This document shows positions 17,487-26,333 of a DNA stretch of 64,000 nt, piece after piece (positions within the stretch are counted from its first letter, which is position 1; each line of letters begins with the position of its first letter). The position numbers were made by a program, and so were the translations under genes. The DNA comes from Sulfobacillus benefaciens (lineage in GTDB: Bacteria; Bacillota; Sulfobacillia; Sulfobacillales; Sulfobacillaceae). The stretch lies in NCBI GenBank assembly GCA_003023725.1, contig PXYT01000010.1:1-64000 (forward strand), written 5' to 3'. The notes under the pieces are model-generated. The model ran no database searches, had not been told where the DNA came from, and saw nothing but the letters and a program-made list of their open reading frames with translations.

Positions 17487-18725
17487 ATGCGTCGATGGGT
17501 TCGCCCACGCTTTCCTACGGTGATTTGGTTTACCTGGTCTCATTCCCGGAAGCACTCAACCGATCACCAAAAAGACGATATTCCGCCAGTCGGCCGTCCT
17601 CAGCAGACTTTTCAACCTTTTTTACCCAAGAGATTTCCTTGGACAAGTCTAGTTCTATATGCGAGTGTACTGAGCATAATCGGTGTCCTCTTTCTCAGCC
17701 AGCCGGGGACAAAAGGGACCGTGTTGCCGGTTACGGGGCATGTTGGGGTTCCGACCAAAAGATCTTGGCTCGCTCTCACATTAAAGCGGTGGCATGCTAC
17801 TCCCGCTACGTTCCTGAACTGGCTGGATCAAGGGTTGCCATTGGTCAAATTGTCGTCTCAACATCGCCAAACGTTCCATGCGCATGTCCGCTCCTTGATT
17901 ATGACGGCATTGACCGATATTTCCGGTGTCGAGCTAAACAGCTTACAAAAGATTTTAGAAATTGAGATTCCGGGTTTAAGCCGGGTCCCCCTGACGAGGG
18001 CCGTTAAGGTATCCACGCCACCCCCGTCCCGCCCACACTCCGGCCAGAACGCCGTCGGCTCGACGTTGCCGGGGGATGGGGGGCGGGTTTGGGCTGAGTT
18101 GGGCACCCGTCCTCTGGTGGGGATTTATCAAACTCACAGCCGCGAGGCGTTCTGGCCGGTTTTACCTAAACATTCTTCCGCAGCTTATTCGATGGACTGG
18201 CCAAAAACGGTGGTACAGGTTGGGTGGTGGCTGGCCCAAGATCTTCACGCCCTGGGAATTTCCGTAATTCAGTCACGGGTTGACAATATGTCTCAGGGAC
18301 TTTTAGCCAGTTACAGCGAATCGTACAACACAGCAAAGGATCTTTTAAAGTGGTATCCGAGTGTCCACATTCTTTTGGATATTCACCGCAGTGACAAGCC
18401 CCTTAATGAAACTACTGCGGTTGTCCGGGGCGTCAAAACCGCCCGCATTCTCTTGGTGGTGGGCAGCAACAAGTTGCTCCCCAACCCCTATTCGCAGCAA
18501 AACCTCCATTTAGCTGTCCGCATTGCGCGGGGTCTCCGAAAAATTTCCCCGGCCATTGTGCAAGGCAATGGCATTGACCAAGTGCCGTACCGTTATAATC
18601 AGCAACTGGCTCCGGGCGATTTGCTCGTCGAAATCGGAGGATCCTATAATACGCTCGGAGAAGAGCGCAATGCCGCGAAAATTTTGGCCCAGGTCCTAAG
18701 CCAGGTGATTAAACGCCAAAAGTGA
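17487..18725 (+). CDS. spoIIP: Stage II sporulation protein P
   Basis: Peptidoglycan amidase/endopeptidase of the engulfment machinery, anchored in the mother-cell membrane. About 412 residues: a basic N-terminus, one transmembrane segment (about 52-70), a linker, then the catalytic domain from about 205. Zinc-site motifs are IYQTHSREAF and DIHRSD; the C-terminal GDLLVEIGGSYNTLGEE matches the family. ATG 17487 has AAGGAGGTG at 6 bases. The gpr protease gene that normally separates rpsT and spoIIP in Bacillus is missing. No convincing sigma-E promoter could be placed upstream. Confidence 0.95.
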   Translation: MRRWVRPRFPTVIWFTWSHSRKHSTDHQKDDIPPVGRPQQTFQPFLPKRFPWTSLVLYASVLSIIGVLFLSQPGTKGTVLPVTGHVGVPTKRSWLALTLKRWHATPATFLNWLDQGLPLVKLSSQHRQTFHAHVRSLIMTALTDISGVELNSLQKILEIEIPGLSRVPLTRAVKVSTPPPSRPHSGQNAVGSTLPGDGGRVWAELGTRPLVGIYQTHSREAFWPVLPKHSSAAYSMDWPKTVVQVGWWLAQDLHALGISVIQSRVDNMSQGLLASYSESYNTAKDLLKWYPSVHILLDIHRSDKPLNETTAVVRGVKTARILLVVGSNKLLPNPYSQQNLHLAVRIARGLRKISPAIVQGNGIDQVPYRYNQQLAPGDLLVEIGGSYNTLGEERNAAKILAQVLSQVIKRQK

Positions 18726-18755
18726 CAACAAAGACCGGCATAAATCGGGAATATT

Positions 18756-19583
18756 TTACTGAGCACTCACGGGTGACAGCCGCTCTTTGTGTGTATAGAC
18801 GCTCATTTCGTTATTCCGAACGAAGCCGATCACGGTAATGCCCAATTGGTCGGCCAAATCCAGCCCCATAGTCGTGGGCGCGGCGTTGGAAATCACGACA
18901 GGAACGCCCATTCGCCCGGTTTTGATGATGACTTCGGCAGACAACCGTCCCGAAAAGACAATCACTTTGTCCTCACGCGATATGTGATGCAGCAGCGTAT
19001 AGCCGTAGAGTTTGTCCAATGCATTATGACGGCCGACATCGAAGCGCACAGCCAACATTTGTCGGCAATCGGCGAGTCCTGCGGCGTGCAGACCTCCCGA
19101 ATGCTGTTGTTGGGTATGATGGCTTAAAATCTCAAACAGCTCTCGAATGCGGTCCGCGTCCAGACTATAGGGGAAAGTCCGGATCCGCAACGCTTCCAGA
19201 TTGACATCATCCGTAAAATAGAACCCAGGCCGTCCGCGTCCGCAGCATCCGCTCAGGTAACGTTTGCCAAATTGGTTGAGCCGTTCGGGTTTCAAGCCCG
19301 GAATACGGACCCAGACTTGGCCGTCCTCGGCGTGATACTGAAACACAGTGACTTCGGCTGCATCTTTGATGAATCCTTCGGCGGCCAAGAATCCAATCAC
19401 GAGTTCTTGGATATCCGTCGGAGTAATCACCATGGTCACGAACTCCTGACCGTTCACAAATAGCGTCAGAGCTTCTTCCACGACAACTTCTGCAGTTTCT
19501 TGTCGCCATTGCCCTTGAGTGTAGTGATGGCGGGGGAACATACGAATAGCATTGTCAAAAAGATGATTGGCCGATTGTGCCAT
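18756..19583 (-). CDS. fdhD: Formate dehydrogenase accessory sulfurtransferase FdhD
   Basis: Transfers sulfur to the molybdenum cofactor so that formate dehydrogenase becomes active; cytoplasmic. The 275-residue protein has the cysteine motif SGCCGRGRPGFYF of the Firmicute-type FdhD and the signature FDVGRHNALDKLYGY. ATG 19583 has GGGAGGA upstream. No formate dehydrogenase or molybdopterin gene lies in the window, so its partner must be elsewhere. It lies on the minus strand downstream of the diiron protein gene, separated by about 490 bases of degraded-looking sequence. Confidence 0.95.
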   Translation of the reverse strand: MAQSANHLFDNAIRMFPRHHYTQGQWRQETAEVVVEEALTLFVNGQEFVTMVITPTDIQELVIGFLAAEGFIKDAAEVTVFQYHAEDGQVWVRIPGLKPERLNQFGKRYLSGCCGRGRPGFYFTDDVNLEALRIRTFPYSLDADRIRELFEILSHHTQQQHSGGLHAAGLADCRQMLAVRFDVGRHNALDKLYGYTLLHHISREDKVIVFSGRLSAEVIIKTGRMGVPVVISNAAPTTMGLDLADQLGITVIGFVRNNEMSVYTHKERLSPVSAQ

Positions 19584-19639
19584 AATAAATCCTCCCGTCT
19601 CATTCTCTCCATATTTTACAGTATACGCAAAATAGGCCG

Positions 19640-20060
19640 GAACCGCATGTGCTCTTTAATGGTAGCAAATACTCTCGTTAGGATAAAATGTGAAGGAATA
19701 CGGGAGACTGATAGCTTGCAGGCGGCCATTCCGACGGGGTAAGCAGTGCCCATTTTTGCACAATGCAGGTCCCTTTTGGAATGACGAAAGCTGAAAATAG
19801 GTTCGCCATAATAAGCGGTGAGCGTGAACCGGTCCCTGTTGTCCTCGAATAGTGGGGAGATCTGGCTCTCGGGTTGATATCCGGTGAGAATGATTGGCTT
19901 AGACGACAGCTCCAAACATGCCGGCGCTGTGGTGTTCCAGCTGTAACAAGATGCGTCCCCAGCCCTGTGCCTCGAAGAACTGAAGGGAGCACCAGATGCA
20001 AGGATGCGAACCGGCTGAAACGAAATGACCGCCTCGCATATCAAATATTCCGGGGCCGAC
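19640..20060 (-). pseudogene. Possible frameshifted remnant, V4R-like
   Basis: Between the diiron gene and fdhD, protein-like stretches appear in different minus-strand frames. One frame gives FFEAQGWGRILLQLEHHSAG before a stop at 19899-19901. Another continues with PLFEDNRDRFTLTAYYGEP and RDLHCAKMG ending near a second Cys (AACKLSV). In this order they loosely resemble a V4R (4-vinyl reductase) domain, whose C-terminus has a GWG segment followed by a C-x-x-x-G...C pattern. No single intact frame with a ribosome binding site exists. The similarity is from memory and weak; noncoding sequence is a real alternative. Confidence 0.3.
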
Positions 20061-20073
20061 GGCTCCTCGGCTT

Positions 20074-20832
20074 CTATGACGGATGTCTGATATTCAGGCG
20101 TGCAACCCAACGTTCGGTGTCCGCAAAAAGCTCGTCCAGAAACGCGGACGGTTCCCAAAGGAGGATGAGCATGGGCTCTTTCAGGCGTTGACCAATGGCC
20201 TCCATAACGCGGAACAAATCATCGCGCAATGCGAAAAGTTGCATTTTGCGCTCGGAATCCATGGTCGGGATACGCTTTTCGAGGTAGCGCTCGGAAAAAG
20301 CTTGGTGACGCGCCTCGTCTTTGAGAGTACGCCGTGCCAGTCTGCCGACCACGGTATCCGGAAACCGTGAGTTCAGTCCGCCGTAGAAATGTTTGGCGAA
20401 CAAATCGCTGATTAAAATGCCCCAGATCCACTCGGTGGAATCTTTATGGCTCAACAACCGCGCGTGATAGCGGAACATTTCCGGAATGCGGTGCCGGGAT
20501 GCCGGTTCTTCCTGAAAAATACGGTAGAGTTGATGGAGGTTGCGAAAATGCCTTCCTTCGTCCAGACCCATGCTGCTCAGACACAGTGCCTCTTCGTGAA
20601 ATCCGTGGTTCAACATATCCGGAAGCACGGCACTGATTCCATACATAGCTGTTTGTTCGCCGAGATACACCGGGGTGAGAATTTGGGCTACAGCATGCCG
20701 CTGTTCGGGTGAGATACGGTCCACATCTCCCCAGTCAATGGCATCCGGTGTCCATTGACCCAATGTTCCCTTATCAAAGAGTCGCAAGAGTTGCTCGTCG
20801 GTCAATTCGGGGTTTACCCGTATCACTCTCAT
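20074..20832 (-). CDS. Ferritin-like/R2-like diiron carboxylate protein
   Basis: About 252 residues, mostly helical. It contains two copies of the diiron signature of ribonucleotide reductase R2 and bacterial multicomponent monooxygenases: a Glu (GEQTAMY), then DEGRH 31 residues on, and an acidic residue (TEWIWGILISD), then DEARH. This predicts an oxygen-activating or redox diiron centre. The reaction is unknown. ATG 20832 has AAAGGAG only three or four bases away, so GTG 20826 may be the real start. It is divergent from the DoxX-like gene and upstream of fdhD on the same strand. Alternatives are an R2-like oxidase, an AurF-like oxygenase or a COQ7/ferritin relative. Confidence 0.8.
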   Translation of the reverse strand: MRVIRVNPELTDEQLLRLFDKGTLGQWTPDAIDWGDVDRISPEQRHAVAQILTPVYLGEQTAMYGISAVLPDMLNHGFHEEALCLSSMGLDEGRHFRNLHQLYRIFQEEPASRHRIPEMFRYHARLLSHKDSTEWIWGILISDLFAKHFYGGLNSRFPDTVVGRLARRTLKDEARHQAFSERYLEKRIPTMDSERKMQLFALRDDLFRVMEAIGQRLKEPMLILLWEPSAFLDELFADTERWVARLNIRHPS

Positions 20833-21003
20833 CCACTCCTTTGATTGCAATAAGAGATAGTATGGATAGTGAGAACCATTCTGTCTTGGTCCGAACGTCG
20901 CTAAAGGTGTAGTCTGTTTGGCCTATTTTTTGTTTATCAGGTTCTCCTATTCACAGAGTACGGTAATATGCAGTCAAGAACCGTTCGGAAAGGAGGCGAA
21001 AAG

Positions 21004-21429
21004 ATGAATCGGTATCAGATCGACATGCGGTGGATTACTCTTTTACGGTGGGTTGACGGACTATATTTCTTTTGGCGTGGAATTTACAAGATGTACACTC
21101 CCACAAGTGTTTGGCTAGTGCCTCGTGTCACCCAAGCTCTTCCAACCACACCACTTGCTTCGATCATCCGCACGTACATCTTTCCTCACGTTGTGGTGTT
21201 CGGTTACGTGGTGGGACTCATTGAGATCGTGTGCGGAGGGTTGTTGGTTCTTGCGCGAGGCGGGCGCATCCCTCCCTTGGCATTATTTGTTCTGAATACG
21301 ATATTTTTCTTGACGCTGGGCTTTAAAGAGCCCCACGATATGGAACTCAATTTGCTTATGGGGATTATGAATCTGATGTTTGCCTTTACCCTTCGCCAAA
21401 AGGCCGAAAAGCATTCTCACGCTGCCTAA
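21004..21429 (+). CDS. DoxX-like small integral membrane protein
   Basis: About 141 residues with four hydrophobic segments (about 12-30, 55-80, 82-105, 112-130). The N-terminal RWVDGLYFFWRGIYKMY and the helix IFPHVVVFGYVVGLIEIVCG match the DoxX/DoxD superfamily layout. Characterised relatives include subunits of thiosulfate:quinone oxidoreductase and DoxX-type redox membrane proteins; the specific role here is not shown. ATG 21004 has AAGGAGGCG at 6-7 bases; the open frame further upstream lacks a start signal. Head-to-head with the diiron protein gene and followed by an anchored protein of unknown function. Confidence 0.8.
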   Translation: MNRYQIDMRWITLLRWVDGLYFFWRGIYKMYTPTSVWLVPRVTQALPTTPLASIIRTYIFPHVVVFGYVVGLIEIVCGGLLVLARGGRIPPLALFVLNTIFFLTLGFKEPHDMELNLLMGIMNLMFAFTLRQKAEKHSHAA

Positions 21430-21447
21430 CATCCCGGCTGGAGGATC

Positions 21448-21609
21448 ATGTCTCCGGAATATGCGGAGGCCTTCTTAGAGGCCTGGTTTCTCAAGGAGAA
21501 TTTGAACATTTCTTCCTGTGAGTTTAGTATTATTGATGTTAAAAGCGGAGGTGAATTGATCCACCCGAGTGGTTGCTTAAATTCAAACGGTCAGATCATA
21601 ATGAACTAA
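21448..21609 (+). CDS. Possible 53-residue ORF, doubtful
   Basis: An ATG-started frame of 53 residues lies between the DoxX-like and anchored-protein genes. GGAGGA is only two bases before the ATG, too close for efficient initiation. The translation has an acidic N-terminal helix-like part and a Cys-containing C-terminal part with no recognisable motif. It could be spurious. Confidence 0.22.
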   Translation: MSPEYAEAFLEAWFLKENLNISSCEFSIIDVKSGGELIHPSGCLNSNGQIIMN

Positions 21610-21633
21610 TCCTGAAGGAAGGGAGGAAGCATT

Positions 21634-22032
21634 GTGAATAAATCCGCTAAAGTGCTTTGGATTGTTGGGGGACTGGTGGTCATTGTTGGTTCGTTTTTTC
21701 TGACCAATGCGATCGATGTTCGCGGGCTATCTCACCGCTACAATCAAGCTTATCTCAACCCCGAAATCGGCTCTGCCTCCAAATATGATGTAAAAGTTCT
21801 TGTTCCGGCGGGACATGGCACCGCACGGTATGATGTGTTTCACGCTAATCACAACACCTATGTCAGTGCAAAAGAGATGTCCAAACCGCATTGGGCAAAT
21901 TTAGGGGTGTTTAGAAGCGATGATAACGGAACATTCAGCGTCACTCCGCTTTATGCCCCTCCCAAACGCAATGACGGTTATCAAAACGGCCACATTGAAA
22001 AAGCACCGGTGAAGTTTTCCCCGGTGGCCTAA
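21634..22032 (+). CDS. N-terminally anchored extracytoplasmic protein, unknown function
   Basis: 132 residues. A single hydrophobic segment (about 7-26) follows a short basic start (MNKSAKV), so the rest (about 27-132) should lie outside the membrane, either anchored or after signal cleavage. The exported part contains DVRGLSHRYNQAYLNPEIG, a beta-rich middle and no Cys. I do not recognise the family. GTG 21634 follows GGGAGGA. It ends before a strong terminator and is probably co-transcribed with the DoxX-like gene. Confidence 0.7.
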   Translation: MNKSAKVLWIVGGLVVIVGSFFLTNAIDVRGLSHRYNQAYLNPEIGSASKYDVKVLVPAGHGTARYDVFHANHNTYVSAKEMSKPHWANLGVFRSDDNGTFSVTPLYAPPKRNDGYQNGHIEKAPVKFSPVA

Positions 22033-22068
22033 ACTGAAATTGGCTTGCCGACAAATCAGGGGAGAAAG

Positions 22069-22118
22069 GGCGGATCGTTCGGCCATGGCATGTCATGGTG
22101 GACGATCCGCCGTTTTTT
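22069..22118 (+). terminator. Rho-independent terminator
   Basis: A perfect 10-bp stem GGCGGATCGT (22069-22078) with ACGATCCGCC (22102-22111), followed by GTTTTTT. It closes the DoxX-like unit ahead of lepA. Confidence 0.9.
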
Positions 22119-22119
22119 C

Positions 22120-22148
22120 TTTTCACCCACATGACAAACCGGTAAAAT
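22120..22148 (+). promoter_or_regulatory. Candidate sigma-A promoter for lepA
   Basis: TTTTCA (22120-22125), 17 bases, TAAAAT (22143-22148), directly after the terminator and 35 bases before the lepA start. Confidence 0.45.
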
Positions 22149-22182
22149 AGATGAGATAACGGGGGACATGTGGAGGGACGAT

Positions 22183-23979
22183 GTGAAGCAGTCGGAAATT
22201 CGGAATTTCTCAATTATCGCCCATATCGATCATGGTAAAAGCACTCTGGCAGACCGCCTTATTGAATACACCGGCACTTTATCTGCCAGGGAAATGGCCC
22301 CTCAGGTTCTTGATTCCATGGAACTGGAACGTGAGCGCGGGATTACGATTAAGGCTCAAGCGGTCCGCCTTGATTATGAACATGAGGGGCGGCACTACGA
22401 ACTCAATCTAATAGATACCCCGGGGCACGTCGATTTCACCTATGAAGTCTCCCGGGCTCTTCAGGCCTGCGAAGGGGCATTACTGGTTATCGATGCCGCC
22501 CAGGGTGTTGAGGCGCAGACCCTGGCTAATTTGTACCTGGCACTGGAACACGATCTCACGGTGATTCCGGTCATTAACAAGATTGACCTCCCCAATGCCA
22601 ACCCTGAAAAGGTGCAGGAAGAGTTAATCGAGATCGGTTTGGATGGCACCGAGGCGATCATGGTGTCGGCAAAACTGGGAATTGGCATTGACGAGACGTT
22701 GGCTTTAGTCGTATCGCGCGTTCCTCCGCCTCATGGCGACGAAAACGCTGTGTTGCGGGCTCTAATCTTTGATTCACGATTCGACAGCTACAAAGGGGTA
22801 CTGGTCTATATTCGAGTCGTGGATGGTTCCCTACGGGTGGGTGATCAGATTCGCTTCATGGCAACGGGAGCCTCGTTCGAAGTCGCTGAAATTGGGGTTT
22901 TTCGTCCGCATCCGACAACGGTATCCTCGTTGACCACCGGGGAAGTTGGATATTTTGCGGCTTCCATCAAAACTGTTCAGGACACCCACGTTGGCGATAC
23001 GGTGACACTGGCAGCCAATCCGGCAGAAGAACCGTTGCCGGGATATCGCCCTGCGCAACCCATGGTATTTTCAGGGCTCTACCCGGTGGAATCCAGTGAC
23101 TACGGGCGTTTACGGGAAGCGTTGGAGAAGCTGCAGCTTAACGATGCGTCCCTTACTTTTGAACCGGAAACTTCGGCGGCTTTGGGATTTGGGTTTCGGG
23201 CCGGATTTTTAGGGCTCTTGCATCTGGATGTGGTTCAGGAACGTTTGGAACGCGAATATAATTTGTCGCTCATTACGACGGCGCCAAACGTGGTCTATCA
23301 GGTTCATTTAACCAACGGAGAAGAAATACGCGTTGATAATCCGGCGTTGATGCCGCCGTCCGGAGAAATTCAGGAAATTCGGGAACCCATGGTCAATGCT
23401 TCCATCATTACCCCGAGCGAATATATTGGCGCCGTGATGGAACTCGCGCAGGAACGCCGGGGGATATATAAAGACTTGTCCTATATCGATAAGCAGCGCG
23501 CAATGCTGAACTACTTACTGCCGCTTGGGGAAATTATGTTTGATTTTTTTGATCAGCTGAAATCGCGGACGCGCGGTTATGCGTCGTTTGATTACCAGTG
23601 GAGCGATTTCGTTCCCGCGGACCTGGTGCGTCTGGACATCCTCATCAACGGCGAAGTAGTCGATGCTTTTTCGATGATTGCCCACCGGGACAAAGCCTAT
23701 CAGCGAGGAAGGAGCCTCGTGGAAAAATTGCGAGACCTGATACCGAGGCAACTGTTTGACGTGCCTCTACAGGCTGCCATCGGAGGACGGGTCATTGCAC
23801 GGGAGACCGTTAAGGCTATGCGCAAGGATGTTCTGGCTAAATGTTACGGGGGAGATATCACCCGTAAGCGAAAACTTTTGGAAAAACAAAAAGAAGGCAA
23901 GAAACGCATGAAATCCGTAGGGAGTGTGGAAATTCCTCAAGAGGCCTTTATGGCCATTTTACGGGTGGATGACAAATGA
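22183..23979 (+). CDS. lepA: Elongation factor 4 (LepA)
   Basis: Ribosome-bound translational GTPase that remodels stalled or misassembled ribosomes; about 598 residues, normal length. G1 [10 protein letters not shown]3 DTPGHVDF and G4 NKID are clear, then EF-G-like domains, and the LepA-specific C-terminal domain with [23 protein letters not shown] 22183 is chosen over the longer frame because GGAGGG is at 22172-22177. It overlaps hemW by 4 bases (ATGA). It opens the conserved lepA-hemW-hrcA block. Confidence 0.98.
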   Translation: MKQSEIRNFSIIAHIDHGKSTLADRLIEYTGTLSAREMAPQVLDSMELERERGITIKAQAVRLDYEHEGRHYELNLIDTPGHVDFTYEVSRALQACEGALLVIDAAQGVEAQTLANLYLALEHDLTVIPVINKIDLPNANPEKVQEELIEIGLDGTEAIMVSAKLGIGIDETLALVVSRVPPPHGDENAVLRALIFDSRFDSYKGVLVYIRVVDGSLRVGDQIRFMATGASFEVAEIGVFRPHPTTVSSLTTGEVGYFAASIKTVQDTHVGDTVTLAANPAEEPLPGYRPAQPMVFSGLYPVESSDYGRLREALEKLQLNDASLTFEPETSAALGFGFRAGFLGLLHLDVVQERLEREYNLSLITTAPNVVYQVHLTNGEEIRVDNPALMPPSGEIQEIREPMVNASIITPSEYIGAVMELAQERRGIYKDLSYIDKQRAMLNYLLPLGEIMFDFFDQLKSRTRGYASFDYQWSDFVPADLVRLDILINGEVVDAFSMIAHRDKAYQRGRSLVEKLRDLIPRQLFDVPLQAAIGGRVIARETVKAMRKDVLAKCYGGDITRKRKLLEKQKEGKKRMKSVGSVEIPQEAFMAILRVDDK

Positions 23980-25136
23980 CAAACCCGTCTTTGTCTGACT
24001 GGGGTTTATATATTCACATACCGTTTTGCCGATCCCGTTGTACGTATTGCGATTTTAACACGGTAATAGGAATGGGAGAGGAGGATCATCGCCGGTATGT
24101 CGATGCCCTGTTACTGCAATGGCAGAGGATTTCGGCAATACCACGAGGAAACCTGGTCTCCATCTTTATTGGTGGAGGCACTCCGTCCTTGTTGGCGCCA
24201 GATCACATTGACCGGATTCTTGAAGCCGTCCGCCGCAAACTCGGTATTTCCCTTGAGGGCGTGGAAATCACCATGGAAGCCAATCCCGGCACTGTGAACG
24301 AAAGTCGCCTCCACAAATATCGGCTGAGCGGGGTTAACCGCTTATCCCTAGGCGTGCAAGCGTGGCAAAACCATCATTTGCAACGTCTAAAGCGGGCCCA
24401 CAGTGTTCTGGAGGCTGCCCAAGGAGTTGAGGCGGCGCGATTGGCCGGATTCGACAATATCAATCTGGATTTGATTTATGGACTTCCTCAACAGACATTG
24501 GCCGAGTGGGAGGATTCTTTGACCGGTGTTCTCGGGCTCAACCCCGACCACCTGTCCTTGTATCAGTTGCAAGTTGAGGAAGGGACTCCGTTGGCAGTGC
24601 AACTGCAGAGGGGCCGGGCTTCGCTCCCCGCCGGTGATATGAGTGCCGACATGGCTGATAGGGGCCGGGAACGGCTGATTGAGGCAGGATTTGTTCCCTA
24701 CGAAATTTCCAATTATTGTCGACCCAACAAACATTCACGGCACAACCGCTTGTATTGGACAATGAATCCATATCTCGCTTTGGGAGCAGGGGCTCACGGT
24801 TATTGGAACGCGCGCAGATGGTGGATCATCAGGGGAGTGCGAAGGTACATTGAGGATCTGCAGGCCGGCGGGAACGGAATAGCTGGGGAGGAAAGACTCG
24901 AACGATTGGAAGAAATGCGGGAATACATCTGGCTCGGATTAAGAGAAGAGGGAGGATTTTCGCGCAACCGGTTTCGCGATAAATTTTCCATCAATCCCGA
25001 AAGCGCATTTGGAGCCGTTTTGGGCGGACTTCACCGTCGGGGGCTGGTGGAGCGCCAATCCGAGTACATCCGTTTGACAGGACGTGGTCGTGATCTAGCA
25101 AATTACGTATTTAGGGAATTTGTTGGCTCGTCCTAG
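23976..25136 (+). CDS. hemW: Radical SAM heme chaperone HemW
   Basis: 386 residues. The radical SAM cluster motif is [10 protein letters not shown], in which the residue after CxxxCxxC-x is Phe. This is the HemW pattern, not the extra Cys of true coproporphyrinogen III oxidase (HemN). GGGTPSLL is the SAM-binding glycine motif. The C-terminal part has the HemW-type helical domain ([17 protein letters not shown]). It probably inserts heme into respiratory enzymes such as the cytochrome bd encoded at the end of the window; that link is inference. ATG overlaps the lepA stop by 4 bases. Confidence 0.93.
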   Translation: MTNPSLSDWGLYIHIPFCRSRCTYCDFNTVIGMGEEDHRRYVDALLLQWQRISAIPRGNLVSIFIGGGTPSLLAPDHIDRILEAVRRKLGISLEGVEITMEANPGTVNESRLHKYRLSGVNRLSLGVQAWQNHHLQRLKRAHSVLEAAQGVEAARLAGFDNINLDLIYGLPQQTLAEWEDSLTGVLGLNPDHLSLYQLQVEEGTPLAVQLQRGRASLPAGDMSADMADRGRERLIEAGFVPYEISNYCRPNKHSRHNRLYWTMNPYLALGAGAHGYWNARRWWIIRGVRRYIEDLQAGGNGIAGEERLERLEEMREYIWLGLREEGGFSRNRFRDKFSINPESAFGAVLGGLHRRGLVERQSEYIRLTGRGRDLANYVFREFVGSS

Positions 25137-25141
25137 AACGC

Positions 25142-25171
25142 TTGACAGTGACTGGACACCCAGGCTATTTT
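25142..25171 (+). promoter_or_regulatory. Probable sigma-A promoter of the heat-shock operon
   Basis: TTGACA (25142-25147), 18 bases, TATTTT (25166-25171). Predicted transcription starts about 25178, just before the CIRCE element. Confidence 0.75.
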
Positions 25172-25186
25172 ACCTATTAGGGTAAA

Positions 25187-25213
25187 TTAGCACTCTCAAT
25201 CTGAGAGTGCTAA
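25187..25213 (+). promoter_or_regulatory. CIRCE operator (HrcA binding site)
   Basis: TTAGCACTC, nine bases, GAGTGCTAA: an exact match to the CIRCE consensus. It lies between the promoter and hrcA. HrcA should bind here and repress its own operon until heat or unfolded protein titrates GroEL. Confidence 0.98.
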
Positions 25214-25235
25214 CACGGGGCAGGAGGTGATCGGC

Positions 25236-26249
25236 GTGGATACGCGGAAACGGACCATTTTGCAAGCTGTGACCGAAGATTATATTAGTTCGGCAGAGCC
25301 TGTGGGTTCCCGTACCTTGGCTAAGAAATATCATTGGGGTATAAGCCCGGCGACCATACGCAATGAGATGGCGGATCTAGAAGAGGGGGGATTTCTGGAG
25401 CAACCCCATACTTCGTCAGGACGTATCCCCTCCGATAAAGGTTATCGGTTTTATGTGGACGAACTGATGGCCAAAGTTCCCGTCGGGCACAAAGTGCTGG
25501 AGCGCATCCGATTCACTTACCAGTCGCGTATTCGGGAATTAGAGTGGTTTATCCACCAAACTGCCAAATTGGTAAGTGACATCACAGGATATCCATCCAT
25601 CGTTCTCGCTCCGTCATGGGAAGAAGGAATTTTTTCTTCTTTGCGCTTCGTCGAGGTGGATGAGAACAATGCTTTGCTCATTATTCGCACGGCGGATGGA
25701 TTTGCCCAGAACAGAACGGTATCGGTGCCGCAAGAATTGAGTTTGGTTCAGCTCAATGCGCTAGCACAGGATTTTTCTCGCCAATTTGCGGGGATTTCCA
25801 TGCGGGATTTGCAAAATTATATTTTAGACCCATTGTTCACGAGCCTCTTTGAGAATGCCGCCTTGCGGCAGACGGTTTTGGAATGGTTGTTGTCTGAGGG
25901 ACCGGATGATGAGCGGATGACAGTGGCCGGCCCTTTGACCATACTCAATTATCCGGAATTCAAGGATATCAACAAAGTGCGCAGAGTCCTGGGATTTTTT
26001 GAGCAGGATAGAGCCGTTGAACAGATGATTCAGGCACACCCGGCCGACGGTGTGATAGCCTTGATCGGGTCGGAAATGTCAGTCGACGACATTCAAGACT
26101 GCAGTGTGGTGACTGCATCTTACCAAGTGGGGCACAAGGTTGTGGGGCGAGTCATGGTTGTGGGCCCCCGGCGGATGCAATACGCTTACGTAATGAAGGT
26201 TCTGGAAGTGGTGTCGGATGAATTGTCGCAGGCACTAAAATGGGCGTAG
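25236..26249 (+). CDS. hrcA: Heat-inducible transcription repressor HrcA
   Basis: About 337 residues. The N-terminal winged helix (LAKKYHWGISPATIRNEMADL) binds CIRCE; the region HTSSGRIPSDKGYRFYVDEL is the family signature. The remainder is the dimerisation/GAF-like domain, ending VSDELSQALKW. GTG 25236 has AGGAGG at 25222-25227; the earlier in-frame GTG at 25227 overlaps that site. It is first in the hrcA-grpE-dnaJ unit, which is self-regulated through CIRCE. Confidence 0.98.
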   Translation: MDTRKRTILQAVTEDYISSAEPVGSRTLAKKYHWGISPATIRNEMADLEEGGFLEQPHTSSGRIPSDKGYRFYVDELMAKVPVGHKVLERIRFTYQSRIRELEWFIHQTAKLVSDITGYPSIVLAPSWEEGIFSSLRFVEVDENNALLIIRTADGFAQNRTVSVPQELSLVQLNALAQDFSRQFAGISMRDLQNYILDPLFTSLFENAALRQTVLEWLLSEGPDDERMTVAGPLTILNYPEFKDINKVRRVLGFFEQDRAVEQMIQAHPADGVIALIGSEMSVDDIQDCSVVTASYQVGHKVVGRVMVVGPRRMQYAYVMKVLEVVSDELSQALKWA

Positions 26250-26333
26250 GCGACATGTTCCGAACGGGCCCGTAAGGTTGCGAACATTCGAAACGGGCAT
26301 TTGGGAGGACAGACTAATGAGGAGGATTTTTTA

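Noticed and set aside
18726-18755. Terminator between spoIIP and fdhD
   Set aside because: Only a short imperfect CCGG/TCGG pairing before a T-rich stretch; too weak to call.
19616-20158. Intact 180-residue minus-strand protein
   Set aside because: The frame starts inside the diiron gene without a ribosome binding site; protein-like segments switch frame, so it is listed only as a possible remnant.
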